From contig NZ_JAYSDK010000004.1 in NCBI RefSeq assembly GCF_041914405.1, forward strand, positions 62,001-126,000: DNA of 64,000 nt, read 5' to 3'. Both the position numbers and the translations under genes were made by a program. The first letter of the stretch is position 1; every line of letters begins with the position of its first letter. The notes beneath the pieces are model-generated. The model was not told the DNA's origin and made no database searches. It saw nothing but the letters and a program-made list of their open reading frames with translations. The stretch comes from Zoogloea sp041914405. GTDB taxonomy: Bacteria; Pseudomonadota; Gammaproteobacteria; Burkholderiales; Rhodocyclaceae. Shown piece by piece: positions 46,574 to 57,027 of this stretch.

Positions 46574-47623
46574 ATGAATGTCGAAAGCATTCAAGATCAA
46601 CTTAATAATAATCGTCGTAGCGTTGCTTTTGACAGCTATGACCTTGCTGTTCGGCAACTAGTTGATATGCTTATGGAGAAAATGATCGATATCGCTCCTG
46701 AATATCAACGTCATTTTAAGTGGAACCCTGAACGACAGTCTCAACTAATAGAATCGCTTATGCTTGGGATACCTGTCCCGAGCCTATTTATGGCAACAAA
46801 CAGAGACTCATCGTGGGAAGTCATTGATGGACTGCAGCGGCTAACTACGATCATAAATTTCATCGGCACATCTGAACAGATCGAAGAGATTAACTCTCAA
46901 GGAAGTAAACTACGACTAACTGGCCTTGAAAAACTGACAACAATGAATGGCTTGATATTTGAAGACCTTCCAAAATCGGTTCAAATGATGTTTCTCACCC
47001 GTCCAATCAGGGTAACTGTTCTAAATGACCGCAGTGATTTTGGAGTTCGATTTGATTTGTTTGAGCGCCTTAATACCGGCGGCATTACGTTACATCCACA
47101 GGAAATCCGGAATTGCATCTTCCTTGGACCGTTCAATGACTTTATCAAAACTTGCGCCGAGAACGAAGACTTCCGAAATGTCATCAAATTGCCAAAGGAT
47201 GCAGAACGTAGTGGCAGCCTCGAAGAATTGGTCTTAAAATTCTTCGCATATTACGAGGACCAAGATAAGTTCGTTCATAGTGTCGAAGGCTTTCTCAACA
47301 ACTATATGGAGCGCAAGACTTCGTCCTTCAAGAATACGAAAGAATTAAGAACAATATTCAATTCAACGTTCAAAGTACTGAACAGTAGTTTGCCTGATGG
47401 AATCGTTCGCACCCCTCGTAAAAACACTACGCCGATAGTCCTTTTTGAGGCAATTAGTGTTGGTACAGCGTTAGCAATTGCTGGCAAGAAGTCAATATCC
47501 CCTGAGAAGCTCAAGGCTCTGCTGGATAGTCCAAAGCTAAAAAGGCTGACAACTGGCGCCACGAATAGTCGGAAGATGCTAATCGAGCGCCTTTCCCTAG
47601 TACAAAAGGACTGTCAGCAGTGA
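46574..47623 (+). CDS. DUF262 domain protein (GmrSD N-domain / ParB-like fold)
   Basis: A 349-residue protein with the DUF262 core: PEYQRHFKWNPERQSQLIESLMLGIPVP and the NTPase/nuclease-type DGLQR motif at residues 85-89 (WEVIDGLQRLTTI). RLNTGGITLHPQEIRNCIF is also typical. In type IV restriction enzyme GmrSD, DUF262 is followed by DUF1524; no HNH DUF1524 domain is seen here, and the rest (residues ~220-349) is unassigned. GAGGAG lies upstream. GC is far below the backbone. It overlaps the next gene by four bases, so the two proteins are likely made together. Confidence 0.88.
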   Translation: MNVESIQDQLNNNRRSVAFDSYDLAVRQLVDMLMEKMIDIAPEYQRHFKWNPERQSQLIESLMLGIPVPSLFMATNRDSSWEVIDGLQRLTTIINFIGTSEQIEEINSQGSKLRLTGLEKLTTMNGLIFEDLPKSVQMMFLTRPIRVTVLNDRSDFGVRFDLFERLNTGGITLHPQEIRNCIFLGPFNDFIKTCAENEDFRNVIKLPKDAERSGSLEELVLKFFAYYEDQDKFVHSVEGFLNNYMERKTSSFKNTKELRTIFNSTFKVLNSSLPDGIVRTPRKNTTPIVLFEAISVGTALAIAGKKSISPEKLKALLDSPKLKRLTTGATNSRKMLIERLSLVQKDCQQ

Positions 47624-48303
47624 CATTCAATGCAGCCAGAAGGATTGCTACCGAGCGGTTTAACGAGGTTCTCGTTTACCTTAACCACATTACGACATTA
47701 GAGCCACCCGCAGGACAACCTGTTCCTCAAGAGGTAAAGATCATGCGCGGTCTATTTTACGTTCAATTATATGGAGCTTTAGAGAAAGCAACTAATGATT
47801 CACTTCAAAATTTATTATCAAAAATCGGAGGACTCCAACCAAAAAATTGCCATGTAACCCTACCTTTCAATGTTATTTCCATGTCAAAACAATGGAAATC
47901 ACTTAAAGATAGCGGCTATAAAAACGCACTCTGCCGTGTCCGAGAGTTTTTCTTAGCCGTAGAGGAAAACAAGTTTCACGGTATAGACGAATCTCTTTTT
48001 GCAGACATTGTTCAGAACATTTGGGCCAAAACAATCGATGACATCATATTAGCATTGGGCATCACTGGATTTGCGCTGTCTGTTTCTGACCGAGCATTGG
48101 TTGACGAATTGGTTGAAAAAAGGAATGCCATCGCACACGGACGAGAAAGTCCGTCAAGCATAGGCGAGCGTGATAGGTGTGAAGACCTTAGAAGGAGATT
48201 GAACCAAGTACAAACACTTGTCACCAATCTTATAGATCGATTTGAGAATTACTTTAATGCCCGAGAATTTGTGTACGCTGCTCATCAAGCACACTATCAG
48301 TAA
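47620..48303 (+). CDS. HEPN-domain RNase-like protein (MAE_28990/MAE_18760-like)
   Basis: A 227-residue protein starting with GTG inside the stop of the DUF262 gene (GTGA). The HEPN hallmark R-x4-H is present as RNAIAH (R168, H173; context VEKRNAIAHGRES), following helices that include FYVQLYGALEKATNDSLQNLL. The pattern matches the MAE_28990/MAE_18760 HEPN nuclease families, which occur next to DUF262 genes. HEPN proteins of this type are RNA-cutting toxins or effectors of abortive-infection systems. AT-rich like its partner. Confidence 0.8.
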   Translation: MTFNAARRIATERFNEVLVYLNHITTLEPPAGQPVPQEVKIMRGLFYVQLYGALEKATNDSLQNLLSKIGGLQPKNCHVTLPFNVISMSKQWKSLKDSGYKNALCRVREFFLAVEENKFHGIDESLFADIVQNIWAKTIDDIILALGITGFALSVSDRALVDELVEKRNAIAHGRESPSSIGERDRCEDLRRRLNQVQTLVTNLIDRFENYFNAREFVYAAHQAHYQ

Positions 48304-48381
48304 AGGAAAGTTTGTCAAATCACTATTAATACCAGCCTTCTTCTGTGTTTTAAAGAATGGATACCAATAGTGGGGAAGCTA

Positions 48382-48675
48382 CTAGAAAAGCACATTTGCA
48401 TAGATCAATGCGAGCTCAGGCGCTCTCAGTCCTTTATCTCCTTCTTCGCCTCTTCCCCGCATCAGCAGACTCTCCAGATACGCCGCAACTACATCTCCAT
48501 GCCTCCGTTGGGCATCAAACAGCTCATAGTGCTCTAAGGCGGCGGTCTTCTTGGCCCGTTCAGTAGCAAACAACTCCGCAATTTCGAGCTGGATTAGCCA
48601 GACGCTGACATCCTCGGTCCGTAGCGTAAGTTGTGCCTGTCCTTTGTCCGTCCGGTAAAGGATCAGTTCGCTCAT
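48382..48675 (-). pseudogene. RhuM family remnant
   Basis: A 97-codon frame. The N-terminus (MSELILYRTDKGQAQLTLR, VWLIQLEIAELFATE) is that of RhuM/virulence-protein homologues. After about 40 residues it jumps to a sequence like the family's C-terminal end (ALEHYELFDAQRR) and then an unrelated tail. The catalytic middle of the usual ~330-residue protein is missing, so it looks like an internal deletion product. It starts 20 bases after the stop of the AlbA_2 protein gene, on the same strand. Confidence 0.6.
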
Positions 48676-48694
48676 CGCATGCAATGCGCGAGGC

Positions 48695-50596
48695 TCACGT
48701 AACGGATATGTGGGCGAGCCAAGCCCGACCTGCATCGGTCACGACGTAGGCTTGCTGAGGATGGTTCACCACCTCCGGGTGGGTGTATTGAAGCCAACCC
48801 TGCTGCTCACGCAGTGCGTTCAAATGCGAGGACTTGAGTGCATTGACCTGCCGCCCCAATCGGGATGCCAGTTGCTCAGCACTATGGGGTCTGATCGCAC
48901 ACAGCCAGACGATGAGCGGCCAGAGCTTGTCCCTGCGCGCTTTGGGGCCGAGCGCAGCGATGGCATCGTGAAGCTCTTGGGGGAGGTCACCCGTATTTGA
49001 TGGGAGGTCACCCGTATTTGATGGGAGGTCACCCGTATTTGGTGGGAGCTCACCTGCGTTTGGACCGTCAAACAGAGGCAGGTCGGGCAAGTCCCGCAAC
49101 TGGTAGTACGTTGCTGACCCCGCGCCTCCCTGTGCCAGCAACTGACGCTGATGGTGGAGTCTGCGCAAGACCTGACTTGCAGCCAGCGTATCCAGATCCG
49201 TAATGGCTCGCAAACCGGCATTGTCTACAGCGCCGGTCTCCCGGGCCAATATCAGCGCCTTGGCTTCATCATCACTAAGCTCAAGATGAGTGAATTGCTG
49301 CAGCCAGCGCAATTGATCGGCATCCAGCAACTGGTGAAGCAGATAGGTTGCCGTGAACTGGTTGCTCTGGCTGCTGCTGGCAAACACAGGGGCTGTCAGC
49401 CTGGCCTTCTGAAGCAGGCGCCGCATGGTGCGGATACCTGACCCTTTGGTTTCTGCAAAGTCCAGGTCGTAGAGAACCGAGGCAATGTAGGGGTTGCGCT
49501 GGATGGAGCCCATTTCACCCAATGTTGCTGTCGGCTTGAGCGAATAGCCTGCATTGCGGACCTCCAGGCGGTTGCTGTAGCGCACGACCAATATCGGCTG
49601 ATTAACCTGGTAGTCCCTGTGCATCACCGCGTTGACGATGGCCTCCCGAATGACTTTTTGTGGCAGGAGGGGCTCGTCACTGCGCTGCGTATCCCCCTCC
49701 CGCAGACGAAAATGCCTGGGCATATCGTCGAGAATGCTTGCTTCCAGCTTGGGAATCAGCCGAATCAAGGGCTCCCGGATATCGAGCGTGGTGGCAAAAC
49801 GTTGGTCCGGATCTTCCACCCACTGGGTACCATTGATCCGGACATAATCCACGCGCATGGCGGGCAATAGCCGACGCAGAGCCAGGGGCTTTCCGAGCAG
49901 CAGCAGGCCGGCAATGTTGGGCACCCATGCGCCATCCCTTCGCCTTACCAAGTGGAGCGCGTGCAGCATATCCGGGTCATCGGCCAGCAGTTCTTCGGCA
50001 TGTGGCCGCACCTTTTGCCGGAGGGTTCGATACAGGCTGATGGCAGCAGGATCAAGGTCGTCCCACTCCGCATCTCTGGGCACGATCTGCTCGAATCCCA
50101 GACCGCTTTTTGCCAGCAGGATGGGCTCCAGCTCCAGCTGACCGCACTCGTAATCGCCATTCAAACCGCGTCGCCAGATACCCGTTTTCTTTTTGTTCTT
50201 GCTGTCGAATTTGCCCTTGAAAGTACACGGCTTGGCCCCTGGTTCCAATTCCGGAACAAAGATCACCAGCACACGCTTGCCCTCAAGCACAGCAGCCCTG
50301 GCGTGGACTGGAATCGGCTGTTCAAACTGATCCCGGCAGTTGCCCTGGAGATCATTGAGTAGCTTGTCGCTATCCGTAACACCGGCCACCCAGAATTCCG
50401 AATGAACCTCATCCGGCTCTGCGATACCGAGCAACAGATAGCCGCCACCCAGCCCGGGCTCATTTGCATAAGCGCAAACGGTCTGCATGGCAGACCCACC
50501 AATCTCACTGCCCCACTTTGCCTCTATGCGCGGGTGTTCGTCCAGTTCGCGCAACTGCTGCAAGAGCTCTTCCGGATTAAATTCGAAATCGTTCAT
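48695..50596 (-). CDS. Schlafen/AlbA_2 domain putative transcriptional regulator (RecG-C-like)
   Basis: A 633-residue protein. The N-terminal AlbA_2/Schlafen-type domain (EAKWGSEIGGSAMQTVCAYANEPGLGGGYLLLGI) is followed by an ATPase-like HATPase_c_4 region (PQKVIREAIVNAVMHRDYQ, ETKGSGIRTMRRLL) and winged-helix-like C-terminal parts (LRAITDLDTLAASQVLRRLHHQRQL). Between them runs a short repeat NTGDLPS (three copies, encoded by 21-bp DNA repeats). Such proteins are common in genomic islands and defence neighbourhoods. Composition is between backbone and the AT-rich module. Confidence 0.85.
   Translation of the reverse strand: MNDFEFNPEELLQQLRELDEHPRIEAKWGSEIGGSAMQTVCAYANEPGLGGGYLLLGIAEPDEVHSEFWVAGVTDSDKLLNDLQGNCRDQFEQPIPVHARAAVLEGKRVLVIFVPELEPGAKPCTFKGKFDSKNKKKTGIWRRGLNGDYECGQLELEPILLAKSGLGFEQIVPRDAEWDDLDPAAISLYRTLRQKVRPHAEELLADDPDMLHALHLVRRRDGAWVPNIAGLLLLGKPLALRRLLPAMRVDYVRINGTQWVEDPDQRFATTLDIREPLIRLIPKLEASILDDMPRHFRLREGDTQRSDEPLLPQKVIREAIVNAVMHRDYQVNQPILVVRYSNRLEVRNAGYSLKPTATLGEMGSIQRNPYIASVLYDLDFAETKGSGIRTMRRLLQKARLTAPVFASSSQSNQFTATYLLHQLLDADQLRWLQQFTHLELSDDEAKALILARETGAVDNAGLRAITDLDTLAASQVLRRLHHQRQLLAQGGAGSATYYQLRDLPDLPLFDGPNAGELPPNTGDLPSNTGDLPSNTGDLPQELHDAIAALGPKARRDKLWPLIVWLCAIRPHSAEQLASRLGRQVNALKSSHLNALREQQGWLQYTHPEVVNHPQQAYVVTDAGRAWLAHISVT
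48981..49064. repeat. Four 21-bp tandem repeats inside the AlbA_2 gene
   Basis: Three near-identical units (GGGAGGTCACCCGTATTTGAT type) at 48981, 49002 and 49023, and a diverged fourth at 49044. In frame they encode NTGDLPS/P heptapeptides, so copy-number change would keep the frame. Confidence 0.9.
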
Positions 50597-50646
50597 GTCG
50601 GAAGCCTGGAAGGCGATCGTGATAAATAAGCGGGGGAGTAATTATG

Positions 50647-50672
50647 AAAAAAGCTCCCTGAGGAGCTTTTTT
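50647..50672 (-). terminator. Rho-independent terminator after gyrB
   Basis: A perfect stem (AAAAAGCTCC/GGAGCTTTTT, loop CTGA) with A and T runs on both sides, 45 bases past the gyrB stop. It could work in both directions and marks the border between core chromosome and island. Confidence 0.9.
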
Positions 50673-50716
50673 CATACTGACTTACGCTGCAATGCTGGTA
50701 TCACCCGTTGGTGAAA

Positions 50717-53191
<2,475 letters not shown>

Positions 53192-53264
53192 GGCGTTCTC
53201 GGTTCAGCGGGTACAGCAGGACGCCCCCTTACGGGGGCTCGCAGTCGGATGGTGATGCGACGGA

Positions 53265-54371
53265 TCAGATCCGCATCGGCATGACTACGTACTTGAAGTC
53301 GGCGTTGTCGGCGAGGCCGAAGAGGGCGCTGGCGTTGCCGTCGTTGAAGCGGATTTCGATCTCGTTGGCGGCGACGTTGGTCAGCACGTCGAGCAGGTAG
53401 GTGACGTTGAAGCCGATGTCGAGGCTGTCGCCGGCGTAGTCGACTTCGAGTTCTTCGAGGGCTTCTTCCTGCTCGGCGTTGGTGGACACCAGCTTGAGGC
53501 TGCCTTCGGAGAGCATCAGGCGCACGCCGCGGAACTTCTCGTTGGTGAGAATGGCGGCACGTTGCAGGGACTGCAGCAGGGCCAGGCGGCTGGCCTTGAC
53601 CAGCTTGGGGTGGCCTTGCGGGATGACGCGCTCGTAGTCGGGGAACTTGCCGTCGATGAGCTTGGAGATCAGTTCGATGTGGCCGAAGCGGAAGACGATC
53701 TGGTTGCCGACGATGGTGACTTCGAGGGCTTCGTCGGAGTCGGCCAGTTGGCGGGCCAGTTCGACGACGGTCTTGCGCGGCAGGATCACGTCGGTACGGG
53801 CGTAATCGCCGACCAGCGGGGAGGCGGCGTAGGCCAGGCGGTGGCCGTCGGTGGCGACCATGCGCAGGGTGTCACCGGCGACGACGAGCAGCAGGCCGTT
53901 GAGGTAGTAGCGGATGTCCTGCTGGGCCATGGCGTACTGCACCAGCGCCAGCTGCTTCTTGAAAGCCTTCTGGGTGGTGGTGAAGTGGATGCCTTCGCCT
54001 TCCGGCGGAGCCAGGCGCGGGTAGTCGGCGGCGGGCAGGGTCTGCAGCTGGAAGCGGCTCTTGCCGGCCTTGAGGGTGATGCGCTTGTCGTCGAGCGTGA
54101 GGCTGACGTCGGCGGTGTCGGGCAGGGCGCGCAGGATGTCCTGCAGCTTGCGGGCACCGACGGTGATCGCCACGTCGTCGGCGCCGTCGGCCGCGGTGGT
54201 GCTGTTGCGGATCTGGATCTCGATGTCGGTGGCGAGGAGGGTGAGGGACTCACCCTTCTTCTCGATCAGCACGTTCGAGAGGATCGGCAGGGTGTGACGC
54301 TTCTCGACGATGCCGGATACCGATTGCAGCGGGGCGAGAAGGGCGTCGCGGGGCGCGGTGAAGAGCAGCAT
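53265..54371 (-). CDS. dnaN: DNA polymerase III beta subunit (sliding clamp)
   Basis: A 368-residue clamp with the usual start (MLLFTAPRDALLAPLQSVSGIVEKRHTLPILSNV; family N-terminus), NGLLLVV, ATDGHRLA and the C-terminal hydrophobic pocket end YVVMPMRI. Second gene after dnaA, 88 bp from it. Confidence 0.97.
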   Translation of the reverse strand: MLLFTAPRDALLAPLQSVSGIVEKRHTLPILSNVLIEKKGESLTLLATDIEIQIRNSTTAADGADDVAITVGARKLQDILRALPDTADVSLTLDDKRITLKAGKSRFQLQTLPAADYPRLAPPEGEGIHFTTTQKAFKKQLALVQYAMAQQDIRYYLNGLLLVVAGDTLRMVATDGHRLAYAASPLVGDYARTDVILPRKTVVELARQLADSDEALEVTIVGNQIVFRFGHIELISKLIDGKFPDYERVIPQGHPKLVKASRLALLQSLQRAAILTNEKFRGVRLMLSEGSLKLVSTNAEQEEALEELEVDYAGDSLDIGFNVTYLLDVLTNVAANEIEIRFNDGNASALFGLADNADFKYVVMPMRI

Positions 54372-54459
54372 GGACTCAGGTCTCCGAATCGTTTTTACAG
54401 GGGCAGACGCCCGGCGGCGGGCATCCGGCCTTCAATCTTGATGGCGAAAGGTTTCATCA

Positions 54460-55914
54460 TCATCCGCGCAGCACCTGGGTCAGGACGTGCAGATCATGGT
54501 TGAGCTGGGTGTCGCCGAGACGGAGTTCGGCGATGGTGCGGCAGGCGTGCAGCACGGTGGTGTGGTCGCGGCCGCCGAAGGCTTCGCCGATGGCAGGCAG
54601 GCTCATCGGGGTGAGGTCCTTGGCGAGGAACATGGCCACCTGGCGCGGCCGCGCGATGACGCGGGTGCGCTTCTTGGAGTGCATGTCGGCGACCTTGATC
54701 TTGTAGTAGTCGGCGACGGTCTTCTGGATGAACTCCGCGGTGAGCTGCCGGTTGTGCGCGTTGAGCAGGTCCTTGAGGGCTTCCTTGGCCACTTCGAGGC
54801 TGACGTCGCGGCCGTGGAAGCGGGCGAAGGCGAGCACTTTCTTGAGGGCGCCTTCGAGCTCGCGCACGTTGGAGCGCAGGTTCTTGGCGATCAGGAAGGC
54901 GACGTCCTCGTTGAGGTCGATGCGCTCGGCTTCGGCCTTCTTCTTGAGAATGGCGACGCGCATCTCGAGCTCGGGCGGCTCGATCTGTACCGTCAGGCCC
55001 CAGTCGAAGCGCGAGATCAGGCGGTCTTCCAGCCCCTGGACGTCCTTGGGATAGGTGTCGCTGGTGATGATGATCTGCTTCTTGGCCTCGGTGAGGGCGT
55101 TGAAGGCGTGGAAGAACTCTTCCTGCGTCCGGTTCTTGTTGTTGAAGAACTGGATGTCGTCGATGATCAGCACGTCCAGCGAGCGGTAGTAGCGCTTGAA
55201 GACGTCGAAGGATTTTTGCTGGTAGGCACGCACCACGTCGGCGTAGTAGTCCTCGGCGTGCACGTAGCGGATGACCTTCTTCGGGTCGTGCTTGAAGACG
55301 TAGTTGCCCAGCGCGTGGATCAAGTGGGTCTTGCCGAGGCCGACGCCGCCGTAGATGAACAGCGGGTTGTAGGACACGCCGGGGTTCTGGGCCACCTGCA
55401 GGGCGGCAGCACGGGCCAGATCGTTGGCGCGGCCGGTGACCAGCGTGTCGAACGTGAAATCGGGGTTGAGGCGCGACTTGTCGTAGTTGACGACTTCGGC
55501 GGAGGCGACGGCCTCCGGGGCCGCGGGACGCAGGCCCGCCGGCGTGGCGATGGCCGGCGCCGCAGGGGAGGGCGCTGCAGCAGGCGCCGCCGGGGCCGCG
55601 GCAACGGGCGCAGCAGCCGGCGCGGGACGACGCAGGCCACCAGCCGGCGCCAGGCCAACCTCGATGGTCGGCAGGCCACCGAAGTATTCCTCGCCCAGTT
55701 CTTCGATACGCCGCAGGTAGCGGTCACGCAGCCACTGGCGATGGAAGTTGGACGGAACGACCAGACGCAGCCCAACCCCGTCGTCGCTCAGCTCTTCGAC
55801 GCGCAGGGGAAGGATCCAGGTCTTGAACTGCTGGGCGGGCAATTCCTGCTCCAGGCAGCTCAGGCAATGCGTCCAGAAGGCGGCGCATTGGGACGACGAT
55901 GAGGCTTCGGGCAC
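54460..55914 (-). CDS. dnaA: Chromosomal replication initiator protein
   Basis: A 484-residue initiator. Domain I (FWTHCLSCLEQELPAQQFKTWILPL), an Ala/Pro-rich domain II (residues ~95-150), AAA+ domain III (YGGVGLGKTHLIHALG, VLIIDDIQFF) and domain IV with the DnaA-box-binding helix (GEAFGGRDHTTVLHA). The start is GTG at 55914, fixed by the alignment of domain I; its ribosome site is poor, which may limit DnaA synthesis. Confidence 0.97.
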   Translation of the reverse strand: MPEASSSSQCAAFWTHCLSCLEQELPAQQFKTWILPLRVEELSDDGVGLRLVVPSNFHRQWLRDRYLRRIEELGEEYFGGLPTIEVGLAPAGGLRRPAPAAAPVAAAPAAPAAAPSPAAPAIATPAGLRPAAPEAVASAEVVNYDKSRLNPDFTFDTLVTGRANDLARAAALQVAQNPGVSYNPLFIYGGVGLGKTHLIHALGNYVFKHDPKKVIRYVHAEDYYADVVRAYQQKSFDVFKRYYRSLDVLIIDDIQFFNNKNRTQEEFFHAFNALTEAKKQIIITSDTYPKDVQGLEDRLISRFDWGLTVQIEPPELEMRVAILKKKAEAERIDLNEDVAFLIAKNLRSNVRELEGALKKVLAFARFHGRDVSLEVAKEALKDLLNAHNRQLTAEFIQKTVADYYKIKVADMHSKKRTRVIARPRQVAMFLAKDLTPMSLPAIGEAFGGRDHTTVLHACRTIAELRLGDTQLNHDLHVLTQVLRG

Positions 55915-56207
55915 GATCTACGGGTGGGTTTGATAAACAGCGGAATGCGCGCGGATTCTCGTTAAACGGGGCGCACCGACACACGGTCGGGGCAGCCGGA
56001 CAGGCGCGCAAAGGGGTCCGGCCAAACGCGTATTGTACCCTCCCGGCGTAGACTTATCCACAGCTTGTACAGACCGATGGCCGTGCAGCGCACGCCATCA
56101 ACGGGCACAAGCGGCGGGGGCTTGCGCGGGGACATCAAAACGTGCTTGACAAACAGTGGGTTAACGTATCAAATTGCGCGTTTGACTCAACTTTTCGGGC
56201 ACGAAAA
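55915..56207. other. Putative origin region between dnaA and rpmH
   Basis: This divergent intergenic stretch is where oriC usually lies in such gene orders. I find one perfect DnaA box (TTATCCACA, 56054-56062), and a TTGACA element (56146-56151) that probably belongs to the rpmH promoter. No cluster of further boxes or an obvious AT-rich unwinding element is seen, so the exact origin is not settled. Confidence 0.5.
56054..56062 (+). promoter_or_regulatory. DnaA box
   Basis: TTATCCACA, identical to the high-affinity consensus. It may serve replication initiation and/or autoregulation of dnaA. Confidence 0.75.
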
Positions 56208-56342
56208 ATGAAACGTACTTACCAACCTTCCGTCGTCCGTCGCAAGCGCACCCACGGCTTCCTGGTTCGCATGGCCACCCGTGGCGGCCGCAAGGTCATC
56301 GCCGCTCGCCGCGCCAAGGGCCGTCATCGCCTCGCCGTCTAA
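56208..56342 (+). CDS. rpmH: 50S ribosomal protein L34
   Basis: A 44-residue protein with the invariant start MKRTYQPSVVRRKRTHGF and the basic end (RAKGRHRLAV). It heads the rpmH-rnpA-yidD-yidC-mnmE operon running away from the origin. A TTGACA at 56146 gives a plausible promoter. Confidence 0.97.
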   Translation: MKRTYQPSVVRRKRTHGFLVRMATRGGRKVIAARRAKGRHRLAV

Positions 56343-56772
56343 GGCCGCAGAGGCCACTTCCCCTGTCGGCAGCGACAACCGCGCGGCAGAGGAAGCGACA
56401 CCCCCGGCAGGATTCGGCTTCGGCTCGTCCTTGCGACTGCACAAAACGGATGAGTTCTCATCCGTTTTTGCTTTTCGGCGCGTGCTGCGCGGAAAGTACT
56501 TCGCACTGCACTACTGCCCGAACGAAGCCGGGGGCGCCCGACTGGGTCTCGTTGTCGCCAAGAAGCTCGCCAAACGCGCCGTGTTGCGCAACCTGGTGAA
56601 GCGGATCGGCCGCGACGTGTTCCGTCATGCCCACGCAAGCTTGCCGGACTACGATCTGGTGTTACGATTGTCGGCTAAGGTTGGCGACGTAACGAGACGC
56701 ACCATGCGCGAAGACATGCTCGCCCTGTTCGAGCGTTTGCCCAAGACAGGCCGCGAAAGCAAGGCAAAGTGA
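56281..56772 (+). CDS. rnpA: Ribonuclease P protein component
   Basis: The core is clear: LRLHKTDEFSSVF, the RNR-like motif KKLAKRAVLRNLVKRIGRD and DYDLVLRLSAK. The start is uncertain. The only in-frame ATG/GTG after the preceding stop (56209) is the GTG at 56281, inside rpmH, giving 163 residues with a ~50-residue Ala/Ser/Pro-rich N-terminal extension. A TTG at 56431 would give the usual ~113 residues but has no ribosome site. Overlap with rpmH is known in few bacteria (for example Thermus). It overlaps yidD by one base. Confidence 0.88.
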   Translation: MAAARSSPLAAPRAVIASPSKAAEATSPVGSDNRAAEEATPPAGFGFGSSLRLHKTDEFSSVFAFRRVLRGKYFALHYCPNEAGGARLGLVVAKKLAKRAVLRNLVKRIGRDVFRHAHASLPDYDLVLRLSAKVGDVTRRTMREDMLALFERLPKTGRESKAK

Positions 56773-56981
56773 TGAAACGCGCCGTGCTGGCCCTGTTGCA
56801 GGTCTATCGCTACGCCATCAGCCCCATGCTGGGACGCAACTGCCGCTTCGTTCCGTCCTGTTCGGAGTACGCCGTGGAGGCCGTGGAACGTCATGGAGCC
56901 CTGAAAGGCTCGTGGCTCGCCGCACGCCGGGTGTGCCGCTGCCATCCCTTCAGTGGCGGCGGCTTCGACCCCGTGCCCTGA
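56772..56981 (+). CDS. yidD: Membrane protein insertion efficiency factor
   Basis: A 69-residue protein with the YidD pattern: VYRYAISPMLGRNCRFVPSCSEYA and GSWLAARRVCRCHPFSGGGFDPVP. It starts inside the rnpA stop (TGATG) and precedes yidC. Confidence 0.94.
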   Translation: MKRAVLALLQVYRYAISPMLGRNCRFVPSCSEYAVEAVERHGALKGSWLAARRVCRCHPFSGGGFDPVP

Positions 56982-57027
56982 TCCACCCCCTCCGGTCCGC
57001 CTCAACCCCTTCCTGACACTGACACCG

